Part shown: positions 1-13,400 of the stretch, piece after piece
Layout of the letters: each line of letters opens with the position of its first letter
Position numbering within the stretch: position 1 is the stretch's first letter
Assembly (NCBI GenBank): GCA_021904315.1
Contig: CM038908.1
Location: 19,984,501 to 20,048,500, forward strand
Length of the DNA stretch: 64,000 bases
Source of the DNA: Sphagnum magellanicum
Taxonomy: Eukaryota; Streptophyta; Sphagnopsida; Sphagnales; Sphagnaceae
Direction: 5' to 3'
Position numbers and translations under genes: made by a program
The notes under the pieces: generated by a model
Database searches by the model: none
Told to the model about the DNA's origin: nothing
The model's input: the letters and a program-made list of their open reading frames with translations, nothing else

Positions 1-2429
1 TGTTTTTCAATAAAAAACTTCACTGTAACAGTCGTGGGAACCTCTACACTGCAGACTTTTGAATGTAATAGGTATGTATAATGTTGCTCACTTGTACAAG
101 GTTGCACCATGGGCATTTTAACATGAAACACAACTCATAGTTAACTAAAAAGGGCGTGTTGGGAAAATGTCTGAACAGTTGACAACTTGACATTAACAAA
201 GACCCTCTTTCCTTGTATAATACCTACAGTTTAGGTTAGTATAGACTTAGATTGGTTTCTAATTAACAAATTTCAACACCAAATTTAGTCCCCGTGAATC
301 TCTTTATTAATAAAATTGAGGTCAACACAAGACATCATGGCTTACATGTGAGGAGTACCATGTGGTTCTATTTGTCTACCAATCTATTGATTCAAGAAAT
401 GGTAAGTTTGAAAATGCTTTAAAGGCTTATTAGCATGTCATCACAATATTTTGCAATTTGATGGCATTATCCATCAAGCCCTTTTTTTCCCCTTGGATTT
501 AAAGGGCCTTTCAGTTGGTTTATTGGTTGTTTAGTTGTATATACATTTGTATAAATGTTGATCATAGGATTAGTATCCCTTCACAAAATAACTAGCCAAA
601 TTTTATATTCTCTTTCCCAATGATTTTTTTCCATGGTAATGTTTTCTATTCTACAAAAAATAAATCAAGAAAAACTTGAAGAAAAGTGGATTTAAAAGGA
701 AATTTTGTTTTTCCACACAGCTTTTCACAATTTTAAAAATGAAAAAAAAGAAATAAAAGAACACCTCGCTCATAATGCTAAATATGCATTACTTTTTTTC
801 AGGTTCATACAGACCATACATGATGTTCAATATCAATACTCAAGACCATAGCTTATATGTCATAAAACAAAACAAACAAACAAAATTGCTATCCAAATCA
901 ACTGTGATAATATGGAATCAAGGGGAAATGACCTTTCACTGAATGTATCAATACCTACACTTCATCAATATACTCTTTAAAGTTCAGAGACTCAGCAGCC
1001 TGCTTCATATCCAATTCTCCCAAAAGAAAGACAAAAATATACAGTGACTCACCCAAGGAATACAAGAGGACAAAGACTAGTGCAATTTGTGTTGTTGTGG
1101 TAGTGATCCAGACGAATTGTCTTGTGCACATGATTTCCATTTTATATTATGGTTCTAGTACCTGAATCAGATTGTAGTTCACGAAGTTGTAAAATAACAC
1201 TGTTATGTGTATGTATATCAGAATTGATACCAATTAATTCTGGAACTACTTTTATCAGGAAACCTGAGAACCCTCTTCTGATATATTATTGCCATTCTCA
1301 CAAAGAACTTTTAAACAAATGAAAGAGCCACCCAGAAAACCAAAGTTCTTTGCTAGTTCTTTCATGAAAAGCATCGATTCTTTGAGTTTTTGAAAGAACA
1401 GGAATAACAGGTGGGTTCATTTATTCTGATTTATTAACAAAAATCAAATACGTGTTACAGCACTGGCAAATACTACACAAAGAGAGCGTAGAATATCAAT
1501 CAGGCATCCATATGTACATAATTTGTGGAAAGGTGACAAGCACAACTGTCTTAATACTCCTGGGCAAGATTATCAGTTATTAGGCATACACTATACACCT
1601 GTGTTGCTCAATTGTCCCTTTGTATAGAACCTCTTGTCTCCATTTTGACATTAAAAATATTCAAAGGAGTGAGTTTGAGCCCATGGTCTTCGAATTTTAA
1701 ACCCATGTGGTTTTTGGATTTTGGCACATTTTTTCAAATTCAAGAATCTTCAGGCCCAGCATGCAAACTGGGCCAATTTCATGTGCACTTTACACATTCA
1801 GTAAGGCTAGAGATTGTATAGAGACAAAGCTTTACATCAAACTAAAACTAGGGTTTGTATAAATATGGAGTTTTACAACTAATTAACACTAATTCTTTAT
1901 GTGTAAAGTTCAGTCTACTTCCCAGTTTTTTTTAAGTACAACTTGCCTATCTAAAGAACATGAACTTGTGCTCAAGAATTGTTTTTTCATGATTTTATTT
2001 TTAAATTTTAAATGTAACAAAATGCTAATTACACAGTTTGGTTCTTGTTCCAAATCTAACAACAGAATGTTAGCTGAAGTCTGAGTCACAAATACATGAA
2101 CATGAACCCCCCAAGTTTAACCCTACAAACTAAGGAACCTACCTAGACCCTAGGATGAAAGAATAACTTGAATAAGGGCATGAAATGTTTGAGGAAGCTG
2201 ATAGATAGCTCAATGCCGGCTCAATCCTACTAAAGCCTTCACCCAAGGGCATTACCTAAAATAAAGAAAAAGGCCAATGGATGAGATTAAAGAAATTAGT
2301 GATTAAATAAACCCCTGTGATTTCATGAATTTTTCTTGTAAATAATAATTACAAAAGGTACAAACCAATGTTGGATGGGTACTGATTGCAGGTCAGAATT
2401 ATTGATTCCAATTAGTAAGGGTGTAGTCA
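1..2429. other. AT-rich intergenic DNA, nothing recognised
   Basis: No open reading frame here resembles a known protein. The only ORF with some structure is a 61-codon minus-strand one at 955-1140 that encodes a hydrophobic stretch; it has no recognisable family and could be chance. Homopolymer runs are common. I see no inverted or tandem repeat of note. Confidence 0.5.
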
Positions 2430-2840
2430 TGCTAATAGGAAACACAAAACACGCAACCAGCTTTTGATTTTTCATGTTTTAATGTTAAATTTTGTATTAA
2501 TGTTGCAAGTTTTTTATAATATGTTTACATGATAATTTTTTTAATATATTATGAAAACATTTGATAATATGATTGTTGAAGTAAAATAATATGGATAGAG
2601 CTTCAAAACACCCATTAAACATTATAGCCAATGTTTTTTTTAATTTCTTAATCATTGTAAGGACTCTTACTATGACATGGAAAAAAAAAAAAATCATCTC
2701 ATTTAAGGAAGATTCTTTAAACATATACTTATATAGTAATAAAATGAAACACCATTTTAGATCATAATCATTTGTTAATTATTTTTTTCAACTTCCAAAT
2801 CAAAATATTTTAAAACAAGTAATCAGCCAAGGAGATAGCA
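2430..2840 (+). repeat. Dispersed AT-rich repeat R4, copy 1
   Basis: This stretch aligns colinearly, in the same orientation but with heavy divergence, to 28,300-28,700. Both copies run from a TTTTCATGTTTTA motif through ATGTTGyAAGTT, a TATTATrAAAA stretch and an AAGGrAGATTCT block to a final ACTTCAAAT-like block. No coding capacity is visible. It is probably an old non-autonomous element or retroelement fragment; its ends cannot be placed by eye. Confidence 0.55.
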
Positions 2841-4490
2841 CCCTAAGAGCTAAACCCAAACTGGATCTGATTTTTAAAATGGAAGCCAAATCAGATTGTT
2901 TGATTACCTAGACCTAGGACCAGATTTTATGTTCTATTTATTGTGGAACCAAAACAGAACCAAAATAAATGTGTTTGAAAAAGAAAAGCAGGTAGAACTG
3001 GGGTTAAATAAAAGGTTAAGTAACAATTATGCATCCATCATAGTCCAAGTTAGTAAGAATCAAATCAAAACCAGATCTAATTTTCGGAACCAAAATAGCA
3101 CCTGAATTATTATTTTTTGAAGAATTATATTTCCAATTTCACAGTAGTCATTTGGAAACAAAACCAAGACAATTCCAATTTATCTTTTAAACCAGAACTA
3201 GAGATTCTTAATAAAAGTTAAGGGCCACGCAACACTCTTGTAAACCCTCCTTGAACTGAAATATATCCTCACTATTGTGAAGGTGAATTACAGAAGATAA
3301 ATGTCCTCTGTCTAACACTAATTTTTTTCTTCCAGTGATTGCTTTAGGTAGGATGAAAAAAACCATGGTCGGTGAAATCCTTGATGCACAATCATGGGAG
3401 CAATTAGCAACAAGATGACAATGGGAGAAGAAGAGTTTTTTTTTTGAATAAATTTGAGATGTGAAATAGGAAAAAGGACACAATGTGATTTTTTTTGTTG
3501 TCCTCTTCTTATTTTAGAAGGGACAAAAGACTTTATGCCATCACTCTAAAAAATTGTTGTCAATCTGATCTTTTGTAACTTGCCCTAAAAAAGAAGCATG
3601 GGACCCCATCAAATGCTGTGTACACCCCTTGTTTGTGGTGGGGCCTTAGGGTGGCTTCAAGTTAGGAGTGCTCCAACTTCATAGTGGGACCTGGTACAGC
3701 AGGACATGGGAAGCTCATCTTCTTCTCTGAGGTGGGTCCCTTCTGCAACTCAGTTTTTTGTTTTTTGAACTTTTAGGACATCCAAAATAAGTGAATGTTG
3801 GAGACTTATGAAAAACAATGGTCTACAATAATAGACTAGGAATAGACTAGGAATTTCTAGAGGTCTTTTGGGCATTTTTGGTCAAAAGAAATGCATTTTT
3901 ATTTTTTTCTCAGAGAACCTATTATTTTCTCATCACAAAACCTGGAGCTGCTGACCTATTTGAATAGAATATATGGTACACCAAATTACATATAGGGCTA
4001 TTCATACTTTAGAGATCTACTAGCCATTAGGTTTTTGGGGACTTTTTGTTGTGAATACAAAATCCCTAGGAAAGAGAAACTTTTCATCAACCCAATTATG
4101 GTTCTTTTTTCTCAGATTTTGTTAGACTCCCCCACCAGTCTTTCGTTGACTACCAAGTATTAAACCTGTTCGGATGCGTTTTTCTTCTCTTATTTTTGTC
4201 AAAAAGGAGAAGAGTCCATAAGTGGAAAGGATATTAAACAAGTATTTTCTTACTTTTGCACAAAGAAAAACATTTTTTTAGTTGGAGTTTTGTTTCAGCT
4301 GTTGACCAAAGGATGAATTGATGGCCTCCTCTCACCCCAACATGGGTGAACTATATGAGTGTCTCTTGTCTCTTTAGTTCTTCACCTTTTCTTTTGGTGT
4401 CCTTGTTGTCCCAAGTATTTAGAGGTGGACTCAACTGTGGAAATCCCACATTCCACCATAAAAAAGATGACCCATTAGTAAAGTGCCCAC
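2841..4490. other. AT-rich intergenic DNA
   Basis: No protein-coding or RNA gene is recognised. Short ORFs on both strands lack family motifs. The sequence contains frequent poly-T and poly-A runs. Confidence 0.4.
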
Positions 4491-4493
4491 TTG

Positions 4494-4640
4494 GTTTGTC
4501 AGACACCAACTTTGGTGACGGGAAAAACAACAAAAGTTTGCGTAGTATTGCCACATGCTACCAAGAAGTACCATTTTAGTTCGTTGGATGCCAACTTCAG
4601 TGATGAAAAATGTGTGCACAGTATAGCTACACAGTTCACA
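4494..4640 (+). repeat. Imperfect direct repeat, about 80-bp unit, two copies
   Basis: The first copy (from about 4494, GTTTGTCAGACACCAACTTT) is repeated imperfectly from about 4578 (GTTCGTTGGATGCCAACTTC). Each is followed by a GTGAyG-AAAA block and then a GTATwGCyACA block. The two copies are strongly diverged, so this is an old local duplication. It is too short to assign to a transposon family. Confidence 0.5.
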
Positions 4641-5004
4641 GATTTGGTGATCTTTACTTTCTACCCATATGGTAGCTCAGATTGACTAACTTGGAGCCTC
4701 AAATGGAATCATTGATTTACAATGATATTGAGATATTGAGTCCCCCTCATACAAGCACTCACAAGTTGAAAGGAGTTCGCCTTGAATTAAATTGAGTCCT
4801 AATTAAGGATTCATGACCTATAAAGTTAGACTATCAAATATTGGATTGGGATAGAGACTTTTTTTTCTCAGTTTTTCAATGCTTCCAGATTGGCAATCAT
4901 TAATCACAAGATTTAGCCACAGTTGACTATAAATCAAATCTCACAGTAGTTTTCAAAATCCTTCTATACTATGACTTTAGACTAAGATAGCAAGCTAGGG
5001 ATTT

Positions 5005-5080
5005 TAAATTTTTTTTTTTTTGAAATCTAGCGAATTGAGGTCATCTTTTTTCCAAAGAAAATCCTTTGTTGATGTTGTTG
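5005..5080 (+). mobile_element. Fragment of inverted-repeat element family R2
   Basis: The internal R2 motif (AAATCTAGCGAATT, then a T-rich stretch, then AAAATCCTTTG) matches the same motif at about 45,815-45,870, at 25,795-25,855, and inverted at about 31,010-31,060. Only this internal part is recognisable here; the terminal AGCCAAATTTGGCT palindrome is absent. It is read as a truncated copy. Confidence 0.5.
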
Positions 5081-5461
5081 GACCGTTTTACATTAATTTA
5101 GAAATTTCACAAAAAAAAGAAATTGGAAAAGGCAATATTGACAAAATCTTTTTTATCAATTTTTCTTTTTCCCTTTCTAAAAATGATTATTTTATGAAAC
5201 TTACCAATACTCCAATATGTACTTTGGCTAAGTTATGTTGTTCTATTCTTTACAGTGTGATATATACAAGGGAAATATTCATGATTATATGAAGAACACA
5301 CTCAATCCACATGAAAACACCTAAGGAACCAAAGATGTCTTAGTTACAATGCATTTGAAAACCTTCAACATTTGGAATTAAACCTAAGGTTATTTTCAAA
5401 GCAACATTCTAAGTTTCACACAATTATACTAGGCCAAGAAAAATGGAAGTCCGGGATAGGT

Positions 5462-5870
5462 GAGCAACAAAGGAGTCCAATGTTGCAACCCGACACATAT
5501 GGAACCAGCCTTAGAAAAGAGTTCATACCTACAACATGAGCAATTGGCCTTTTGTCGCACAAACGCCAGCCAGTTTTAAAGTTTTAGGCTGGATAGTTTG
5601 AATATGTCAGGTTTTCAACCTAGTCAAGGTTACCACACATTTCCTTGGACCTTAATATGCATGAAAGTGGTAACCAACCAAGGAGCCCCATGTTGCAACC
5701 AACCATATTAGAGAATCCGCCTTAAAGAACACGTAATATGTATATTCCAGAGAGAAAAAAAAAAGGTGTCTTCTTACCATGCAAACACCAACACAAATTC
5801 CAAGGTTTTGTAAGCACATAGTCGAAATAGTTCATTTCTCAACAGAATCATCAGGTTGCCAGCATTTCAG
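5462..5870 (+). repeat. Imperfect tandem direct repeat, about 210-bp unit
   Basis: Unit 1 (about 5462-5645) and unit 2 (about 5671-5870) share an ordered series of blocks: AAGGAGyCCmATGTTGCAAC, a CCGCCTTA or CAGCCTTA block, CGCACAAACGCCA versus ATGCAAACACCAA, AAGGTTTTG versus AAAGTTTTAGG, ATAGTT, TTTTCAACCTAGTCAAGGTT versus TTTCTCAACAGAATCATCAGGTT, and a final CAyATTT or AGCATTT. Divergence is high but the block order is kept. No coding frame is preserved. Confidence 0.6.
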
Positions 5871-6748
5871 AGAATGCCATGCCTGAAAGTTTTGGGATAT
5901 CCAACAAGAGACATGCTCAAAGTGACTTAGTGGGAATGAGCTGTGTAGCAAGCAAAGCATACCTTTTGTGTTTTTTCTCTTTTCGATGACAAAATTAACC
6001 AGAAATTCATTTCCAAAAGAAATTTGGCTTTTTTCTTTCTATCTGTCAAAAACCCAAAACCAAACTTCATTTTCAAGGAATGGAAAACACTTTCCGACAG
6101 TCAACATGTAATATCAAGATCAATACTCATCTTACTCTCATCAAAGTGAAGATGTTATGTCTATGTGATGGTTGTTTTGTTGGATTGCACAAATTATAAA
6201 GCATGTTTGACTTGAATTGCAAAAATATTAGTTTCAATGGGAAGAAAGTCCTAATTTCTCTAGCTGCACTCTCTTCTTTGCTTTTTTGTTTTCCCATTGT
6301 TCATATATCTTGACAACATCAACAACAGTCATTGCAAAATTGCCTCCACAATATGTATGCATTATTAAATCTTTGTTAGATTTATATTTGGCTCATTCAA
6401 ATGATCATGCGCCACATGAGGCACATGCATGGGTGTGGTAGTCAGGCTGTTGCCATCTTCACCTTTTGTGTATCATATAAGTCACTCAGCTTTTCATACC
6501 TGATCATTGTTGTGATATCAACTTTCTGATAAGCTATTTTGTTCTCTGTAGTGGTGATTGACATCCTTTATGATCTATACACATCTTGGATTTGGAATTA
6601 TCACTTGGGTTGACACCAGGTTTGTTTGAAGTTCAAGTGTGTTCCAAACAATTTATCACACATCATGTATGAACTATAGACCAGTGTTTGCTATGTACAA
6701 GGCTGGAACCCTGGAATCTAGACTTGGACTGGTCCTGGTATCAACCAG

Positions 6749-6820
6749 ACTGGTATGACCTGAGGCAAATACCAGCCTCATACCCGTACCTGCCTGGTAG
6801 GGACTTCAGGTCATACCAGT
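6749..6820. repeat. Stem-loop with perfect 15-bp arms
   Basis: ACTGGTATGACCTGA at 6749-6763 is the exact reverse complement of TCAGGTCATACCAGT at 6806-6820, with a 42-base loop. The surrounding 6690-6980 region is packed with further CTGGTAT, ATACCAG and GGTACC motifs on both strands, so many alternative stems are possible. It may be the core of a small inverted-repeat element. Confidence 0.7.
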
Positions 6821-7779
6821 TTAATACCAAGGCTAAATTGGTCCCAATATCAAGTATATACCTGCCACATACCAGGCAAAAATGGGCCTTGGACCCTAAT
6901 ACCTTTTGGACAAGGCTGGTATCATTTTTTTAAAGAGATTCATTACCGGTACCAGCTGGTATGTTCAAAAGTTGATACCCACTCAATACTACTACAAGCC
7001 TCCATCCACCCCATTGACAAATCTGGTTCTAATTTATTTTAATATTATACATACAAAAATACACATAATTTAGTGGTGTCTCAAAATTTTGGAGCCACCT
7101 TTTTCATTAAAATGTACATTTCTCATGACCGATTATATAACAAAAGTTCTAAAACATGCAATAAAGTCGTTCCAGAAAAATTAGCTTTCCATTTTCAACC
7201 CACCCAAAAGCAATAGAAATTGATGACAACAACAAAACAAGCAACATGGTGAAACCAATAGTAGGCAATTTTTGTCGAAAACTAACAAACATTTTCATCA
7301 ACCCTGATTGGTGCTGACCAAATTGTGTAGAGATGTATGTTATATTTATTGTTGGGTATATGACTATGCTTGAATCATGTTGTTTTCTTACTATTTCTAA
7401 CGTATCCTATTTCAGCAAAGCTTTGAGAGGAAGCTTTGGCTTCACTATGCATGGAGAAATTTTATCTTTTGCCTCATATTTATCCCTTTTCTCTTCTTGT
7501 ACTCTTCTTCTTTTCTTGTTCTCCTCATAAAGTCTTCTTCCTTTTCCTTCATAGTACTTTTCTGCCCCCCACAGCCTTTAGGCTTCTGCTACTTGTATTT
7601 TCATTAAGTCCTCTTCCTTTCCCATTCGTCCAATCACACCAGATTATGTATTCACCCCCCTTGGAACAGACTTTGCAATAGTTCCATAGTAAATAAAATT
7701 TACATGGGAACCTATTCTGCAGAAATATGAGCACTTTTTACATGGATGAATTTGCATGGACAAACTCTGTTAACAGAAA

Positions 7780-7797
7780 CTGCCACCAAGGTGGCAG
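7780..7797. repeat. Short perfect hairpin
   Basis: CTGCCACC and GGTGGCAG form a perfect 8-bp stem separated by AA. It lies in AT-rich intergenic DNA with no gene nearby for which it could act as a terminator. No function is assigned. Confidence 0.6.
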
Positions 7798-8019
7798 ATT
7801 ATGGACATCATTAATCAGCCGAGGTCTGTTCTAGGGCATTGCTCTAAAATATAACCAGTGTTTCCTCTGTTGATGTGCATTAATGAATTATATTTCAAAT
7901 ATAGAAAATTATTCATATTTGTTCTGTATTTTACTTTTGAGCTTTAGTAGCATTCCTGAATAGTGAAATCAGCATACCACAAATGATCCCAGAAAAACTT
8001 GTAAAAACACCAGAGTAGA

Positions 8020-8230
8020 GGTGTGTTCACACTTGATGTTAGAGACTCAAGTGTTAAGTCCCTTAACACCGTGCTAGCCATTCAAGACTTAAACCTAGTT
8101 ACTATGAAATTTTTATGTTAAGCTAACATTCACTTAACATTAAGCTATAACTCATTTAACATTGGGTGCCACCTAGGATGCCACCTAGATTTTCATTTAA
8201 CACTGACTTAACATCAAGTGTGAATGCACC
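8020..8230. mobile_element. MITE with 22-bp terminal inverted repeats
   Basis: The left end at 8020-8041 (GGTGTGTTCACACTTGATG followed by TTA) pairs with the right end at 8209-8230 (TAACATCAAGTGTGAATGCACC) with only two mismatches, giving a 211-bp element with no coding capacity. The interior is rich in TTAACA repeats. The size and long terminal inverted repeats are typical of miniature inverted-repeat transposable elements. The target-site duplication is not clear, so the superfamily stays open; the GGTG-type end would fit PIF/Harbinger. Confidence 0.8.
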
Positions 8231-8897
8231 ATAAGACCCCAAAGCCAATTGCATATATAAAATGGGAGTGATAGTTGCAAATAATAGTACTAATTATTGA
8301 AAAGCATGGCAAGTATTCAACACTGATTTTGCCCCAAGATGTTAATTCAGTCCCTCATTAGATTTGTGTGATTGCTCCTTCATTCCAAAGTGAAGATCCC
8401 AATCTAGGGGACTTAGGCATGGCCTTCATTCAAGCCCTTTGTTGTAAAGTGAATAACAAAATAAGGAAGGTCCCATCGAACATGCTACCTAGGGAATGGT
8501 GGAACTTGATGATGTCCACAAAAGCTAGGTAAGCTCACAAGAACTGAGGGACAAAAGGACACAAAATGCAAGGAAGAAAGTGGGCCACCAAATGCATAGA
8601 GGTTGTGCCCAGGACCCTGGGGGCTTGGATGGGACAGGGGCAGTTCACCAATTCTATGGCCTATTATGGTCATGCTTACCTGAATGAATAGCACTCTCCT
8701 CAGACATCATCTCCACACATGGGCTTCCTTCTTGCTACGAGATGCTCTCAAACATGCACTCAAACCAAGCTGTCCAATGGCTGCTCACTCTAGACAGGAC
8801 TCAAAGCACTCCAAGATTCAATTTCCCATGTGTATTTGGAGGGCACCTTACATTTAGAAATATCTCTCCTAGAAAAGAGGAGTTATCTTACACCTAT

Positions 8898-8981
8898 TCC
8901 TTAAGAGTGGGACAGATCTTACACCTTATAAAAGCATATTATACCTATTGATAGGTTTAAGATCTGTCCCACTCTTAAGGA
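8898..8981. repeat. Perfect 24-bp inverted repeat (stem-loop)
   Basis: Bases 8898-8921 (TCCTTAAGAGTGGGACAGAT plus CTTA) are exactly reverse-complemented at 8958-8981, with a 36-base AT-rich loop. Perfect identity of the arms suggests recent formation, selection or gene conversion. There is no flanking gene. It could be a small foldback element or the core of a MITE. Confidence 0.85.
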
Positions 8982-9589
8982 GTAGAGTAAGAACCATACC
9001 TCTCATACAACTTGTGATATAAGTATGTTTATATTCATTTTAGTGTTTGCCTTGTGCACTATGGTGGCTAAAGCCCATAGTTCACAGACATTTGTAGGAT
9101 GTAAGGCCAAACATTGCTACCACTTCATCCTAAGCCCTTATTTTGAGAATGCTCCCATCCTAGGGTTTTATGGCACACATAATGAGCTAAGTCAATTTGC
9201 TCAGTGCAATTGAAGGGCATGTTTAAGGCTAAAATTGTGCCTTTACAAAGGCTAGGTGTTTTGAAAATGAAACAATTGATAAAACCTTGGTAAATTTCAC
9301 TAAACAAAATGCCCAGCAAAAGGGGAAACGAAAGAACAAAGAGAAATGACACATGTTTGAGCCAAAAGAGCAAAAGGGTGCAAACAAGATACAATGAACC
9401 AGTGTTGTTACTTTAAACAAGGACTTCATGTCCTTTTGTTGAAAAAGAAGTTTTTCATAGAATGAATTTTTGAGCGAAACCTTTGCAAATTCTTATAAAA
9501 AGTATGTATAGACATTTCAATACATGATTTTTTAAATCATTTTTAATAGTGTGTAGATTTTTGTAGATTTCGTGTTACGTCTAATAAAA

Positions 9590-10400
9590 ATTTCAAACTA
9601 TAATCAAAAAACATTTACAGTTTTTTTTTTATATAATAAATTACAACTTTTCTTAACACATCATGTACATTACACTCCATTCATATATGGTAAAAGACTC
9701 TTGAACTTTTAAATTTTGGATCAATTTTGAAAAAAAATTAATTTTTTATGTTTTAAATTTTCATATTTTTAAAATTATGAATTTTTTTGAATGTAGCTAA
9801 TAGTTTTTTATTCTCTTAATTTTTTTCCCATTGAAATAATTTTATCATATGAATCCTTCTAATAGTCTTTTACAAAATTAACTCCTTCTAGGGTGCAATC
9901 ACAATCCAACGAATCAAAAAAGGCATTAGACCGCAAAGAAAAATGGTCAAAATTGGATAATTATGTTTTCTTATTTAAAATCATAATAATCATGGCAAGT
10001 TGTTGGTTTTTCATTAATATGAATGTCAAGGAATTGAAACCATTAATCCATTTGATAAAATTTTAAATTTAAGTTTTGATTTAAGACCTCTAAAAGTGAA
10101 CACCTATGGTGTTAGACAAGAGTTAATTTTGCAAAGGACTATCGACATGACTCATATAATAAAACACATTTTATGAGAAATTAATTAAGAGGATAAAAAT
10201 TTATTAACCACATTGAAAAATCATTCATACCTTAAAATGTGTGAAATTTTAAAACTTTAAAAATTCAAAGAACTTTTGAAAATTGATCCAAAATTTTAGA
10301 ACTTTGAAAGTCCTTTACCACATATAAATGAGGTATAAACTACATGATGTGTTAAGAAAAGTTGTAGCATATTATAAAAAAAAACGATCAAAAACATGAA
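9590..10400. mobile_element. Foldback element with ~290-bp inverted arms
   Basis: The left arm (about 9600-9890) and the right arm (about 10,105-10,395) are diverged inverted copies. Matching blocks include ACAACTTTTCTTAACACATC, GGTAAAaGACT, TTTTGGATCAATTTT, a TATTCTCTTAATT or TATCCTCTTAATT block, and AATAGTCTTTTACAAAATTA against its inverted partner. About 215 bp of spacer separates the arms. No ORF is present. The long arms and lack of coding sequence fit a foldback-type or long-TIR non-autonomous DNA transposon. Target-site duplications were not identified. Confidence 0.8.
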
Positions 10401-13400
10401 AAAACAATAAAATTAAAAAAGCCCTCACTTGCAACAACAACACACCTTAAAATAAAGGCAACATAAGCTCTTTGCAAAGCTATTAACAAGGTAAGCCCAA
10501 CTTCAAATGGTAACAATAGGAATGTCACACCTTGATTTTCCTAAATTCATCAAACTTTTAAAAATCATAGGAAACATTTAAATAAATATTTTTAAAAACT
10601 TTACTGAATACATTTATTAAGTTCCATAGATGAAGAATATTGTGTATTTTGATATTCCCAATCATTACATTTAGAAAAAAATTCAAGAATGTAACAATGG
10701 GACTCCTTTCTTTGAACTTTTTGGTCAGGACCACAAATTTGAAACATGATTTGATAATTTTCTTGGGAATTTTTTTTTTAAAGTGATTTTAAAGTCATTT
10801 TATTTTTAATTTTTTATTAAACAATTAATTGGATAAGTATAATTTAGTTATGAATTTTCAAAGTTAAAGCTATCAATTTTTAAAGTTGCCATTTTTATTT
10901 GAAATATATATTTTTAACAATTTCTGAAAAAATTATTCCAAAATAAACAAGCCATATATTGGTGCATGCAATGGAGAAACATGAGGAGACGAAAATTTAT
11001 AGTTGTGAAAATATTTAAAGAAAAGGGTTCAAGAAAATGATTTGGCCATTTTTTGTTCCTTAACTATTTTTTAAGGTGGTTTCTAATAGTACCACTCAAG
11101 GATGGGTTCACCCAACACCTTTTACCTACAAAAAACATGTAGAATAATAAAAGGGGGCCAAACCAATTAGCACATCAATGAATAAAATTGTCTGTTTGTT
11201 GGTGCAAACAACCAAAAACCTCTATGGCAAGGAAAAGAAATGCATCCTCTAAATGCCAATTGTAGTAAAATCCTTTCTATTTGTTTCTAAAGTGCCATTG
11301 TCGTGGCCACCTCGCAAAATGAAGTGACATGTGAACTATTTTTTTTCAAATGAGATTAGCAATGACAACATTGACCTACAAGGTGCAAATACCATCAACC
11401 CACCAACTATAAAACTAAAGGGAGGGCAACAAAAGGACATGAGTTTATTTACACAAAACATGAAACCTCACATCTTTCACAATGGAGGCAAATGTATTCC
11501 AAATAACGTTGTGAAATGCAATCCATTACCCACCATGGGAATAATGAAAAAAATGGGTCCCCATTAAATCTAAGGGTTAATCACAAATGCAATGAGTCAA
11601 CCCAAAAATTAAAGGATGCCCAACGTAGTGCATAATGTAAAGAAGAAACAATTTTTCATTTTTTTTGAAGCTAATAATCATTTGTTGAATATAATGGAAA
11701 ATTTTTAATTTAATTAAAATTGCCACAAATATTTACTCGTATTAAAGGCTTTGGCCTTGGGCTTTACTTTACATATAATGCATTTAAAAGTGATAAATGT
11801 TGCAAAGCACACATGCCAAGAAGAGGTTTCCATCATTCTATTTTGGTTTGGAATTAACCACATGCAACTTTTCCACTATTTGGGTTATTCTTGCTTGATC
11901 CCAATATACACAATGTTTGGGCAACTGTTTAAAATTGCTTCAAACTCAAAATATTTTGCCCAAAGTTAATTATGCAAAAATGTATTAAAAGCCCAAATCA
12001 ATGATTTTTTTTCTAGGAAATGTTTTGCTATTTTTTCAACCTAAATCATCTTATTTCAACCTATAAAAGGTTAAATTATTATGGAATAATGGCTCAAGCT
12101 GGCAAGATTTTGAAAAATTAAAAATAAAAAGCCTCACATTTATATATTATGTTCCACTAGGTAGCCAAAAATATAGAAGGATATTGAAATGTTTTTATTT
12201 TTTAGGGGGTGAGGTTTGGATGGGACAAAACTACAAGCACTTAAACTTCATTATATAATTTTCAACATTTTCAAAACTTGACTATGGCATATGGCATACC
12301 ACGGTCCACAAATATATATTCACTATTCTTCCAATTAGAGTTTGAAAAGTGTGAGCATGTTTAATTAGTTGCACCTTTGTGGTGAGAAAGTTTAGATGCA
12401 ATTCAAAAAACGTTTCATTCATTTTTTTAATATTCCATTTGTTATTGTCCATTTTGGATGTTTATTTTAAGTGACTTTCCTTTTTGTTCTACATTTTCAA
12501 AATTTATTATACATTTAAATTGAGTGATATGATTATGATAATTTGGAAAATCAAATATTACTTTGATTTTATTTAACAAATCAATAAGAAAATGCCCCTT
12601 TCTGGATGCTAGTATTGAACTACAAACCCAAAAAAAATATCAAAGGTACATCATGATAACAATAATCAAGATTGGAACAATTTATAAGTTTCTAATTATG
12701 TATGAACAAAAATTGTGTTTTTGTGGCAATTAACCATTTAAAATTTAGACCAATGTTAACAATGTCCTTATTTGGTAGGATGTCAACCTCCAAGATGTCC
12801 CAAATTTGGGCATCCCTAATAAAAATTAGGTTTTAATAGGATTCTTTCATTCATGAGACATCTTGTCCAGGTCTGGAAAATAGTTGGGGATGATGGGTGT
12901 TGAATGGTGTTGGGGGACAACAAGAAGGATGTCGAAGAATGATGAGTGTGTTGGGAAACACATTAAGGGCATTAGGAAACATGTTGAACGACCCAAAAAA
13001 ATGAGCAAAATATATACTTTGTTTTGTTTTGTTTCCAAGCATGAGGAAGCACACAAAAGGGCATTGGAAATCTTTATTTTGAATGCTAAAAACAATTGCA
13101 AGGGGGATAACAAGGGACGTTGAAAAACTAAAAAACATTTGAACACCAACTAATGTTTTTTTCCAAAACAAAAGTTTTTTTCAAATGTTGAAAGGGATGC
13201 CAAGGGCACCAAAAAGAACACTCAAGGACACCAAAGGTTTGTCCATGTCCAGTCACATAGAGCACATTGGAAAAATGTAAGTCTAAACCTTTCCCCATAC
13301 CTAAATTGTAACTATGGAAGAAAAAATATGTGCAAATTTTTTTTTTGATAGTAATATTGATCCACCAAGAAAAACTATAAGGTCATCCCTTCTAATTTAA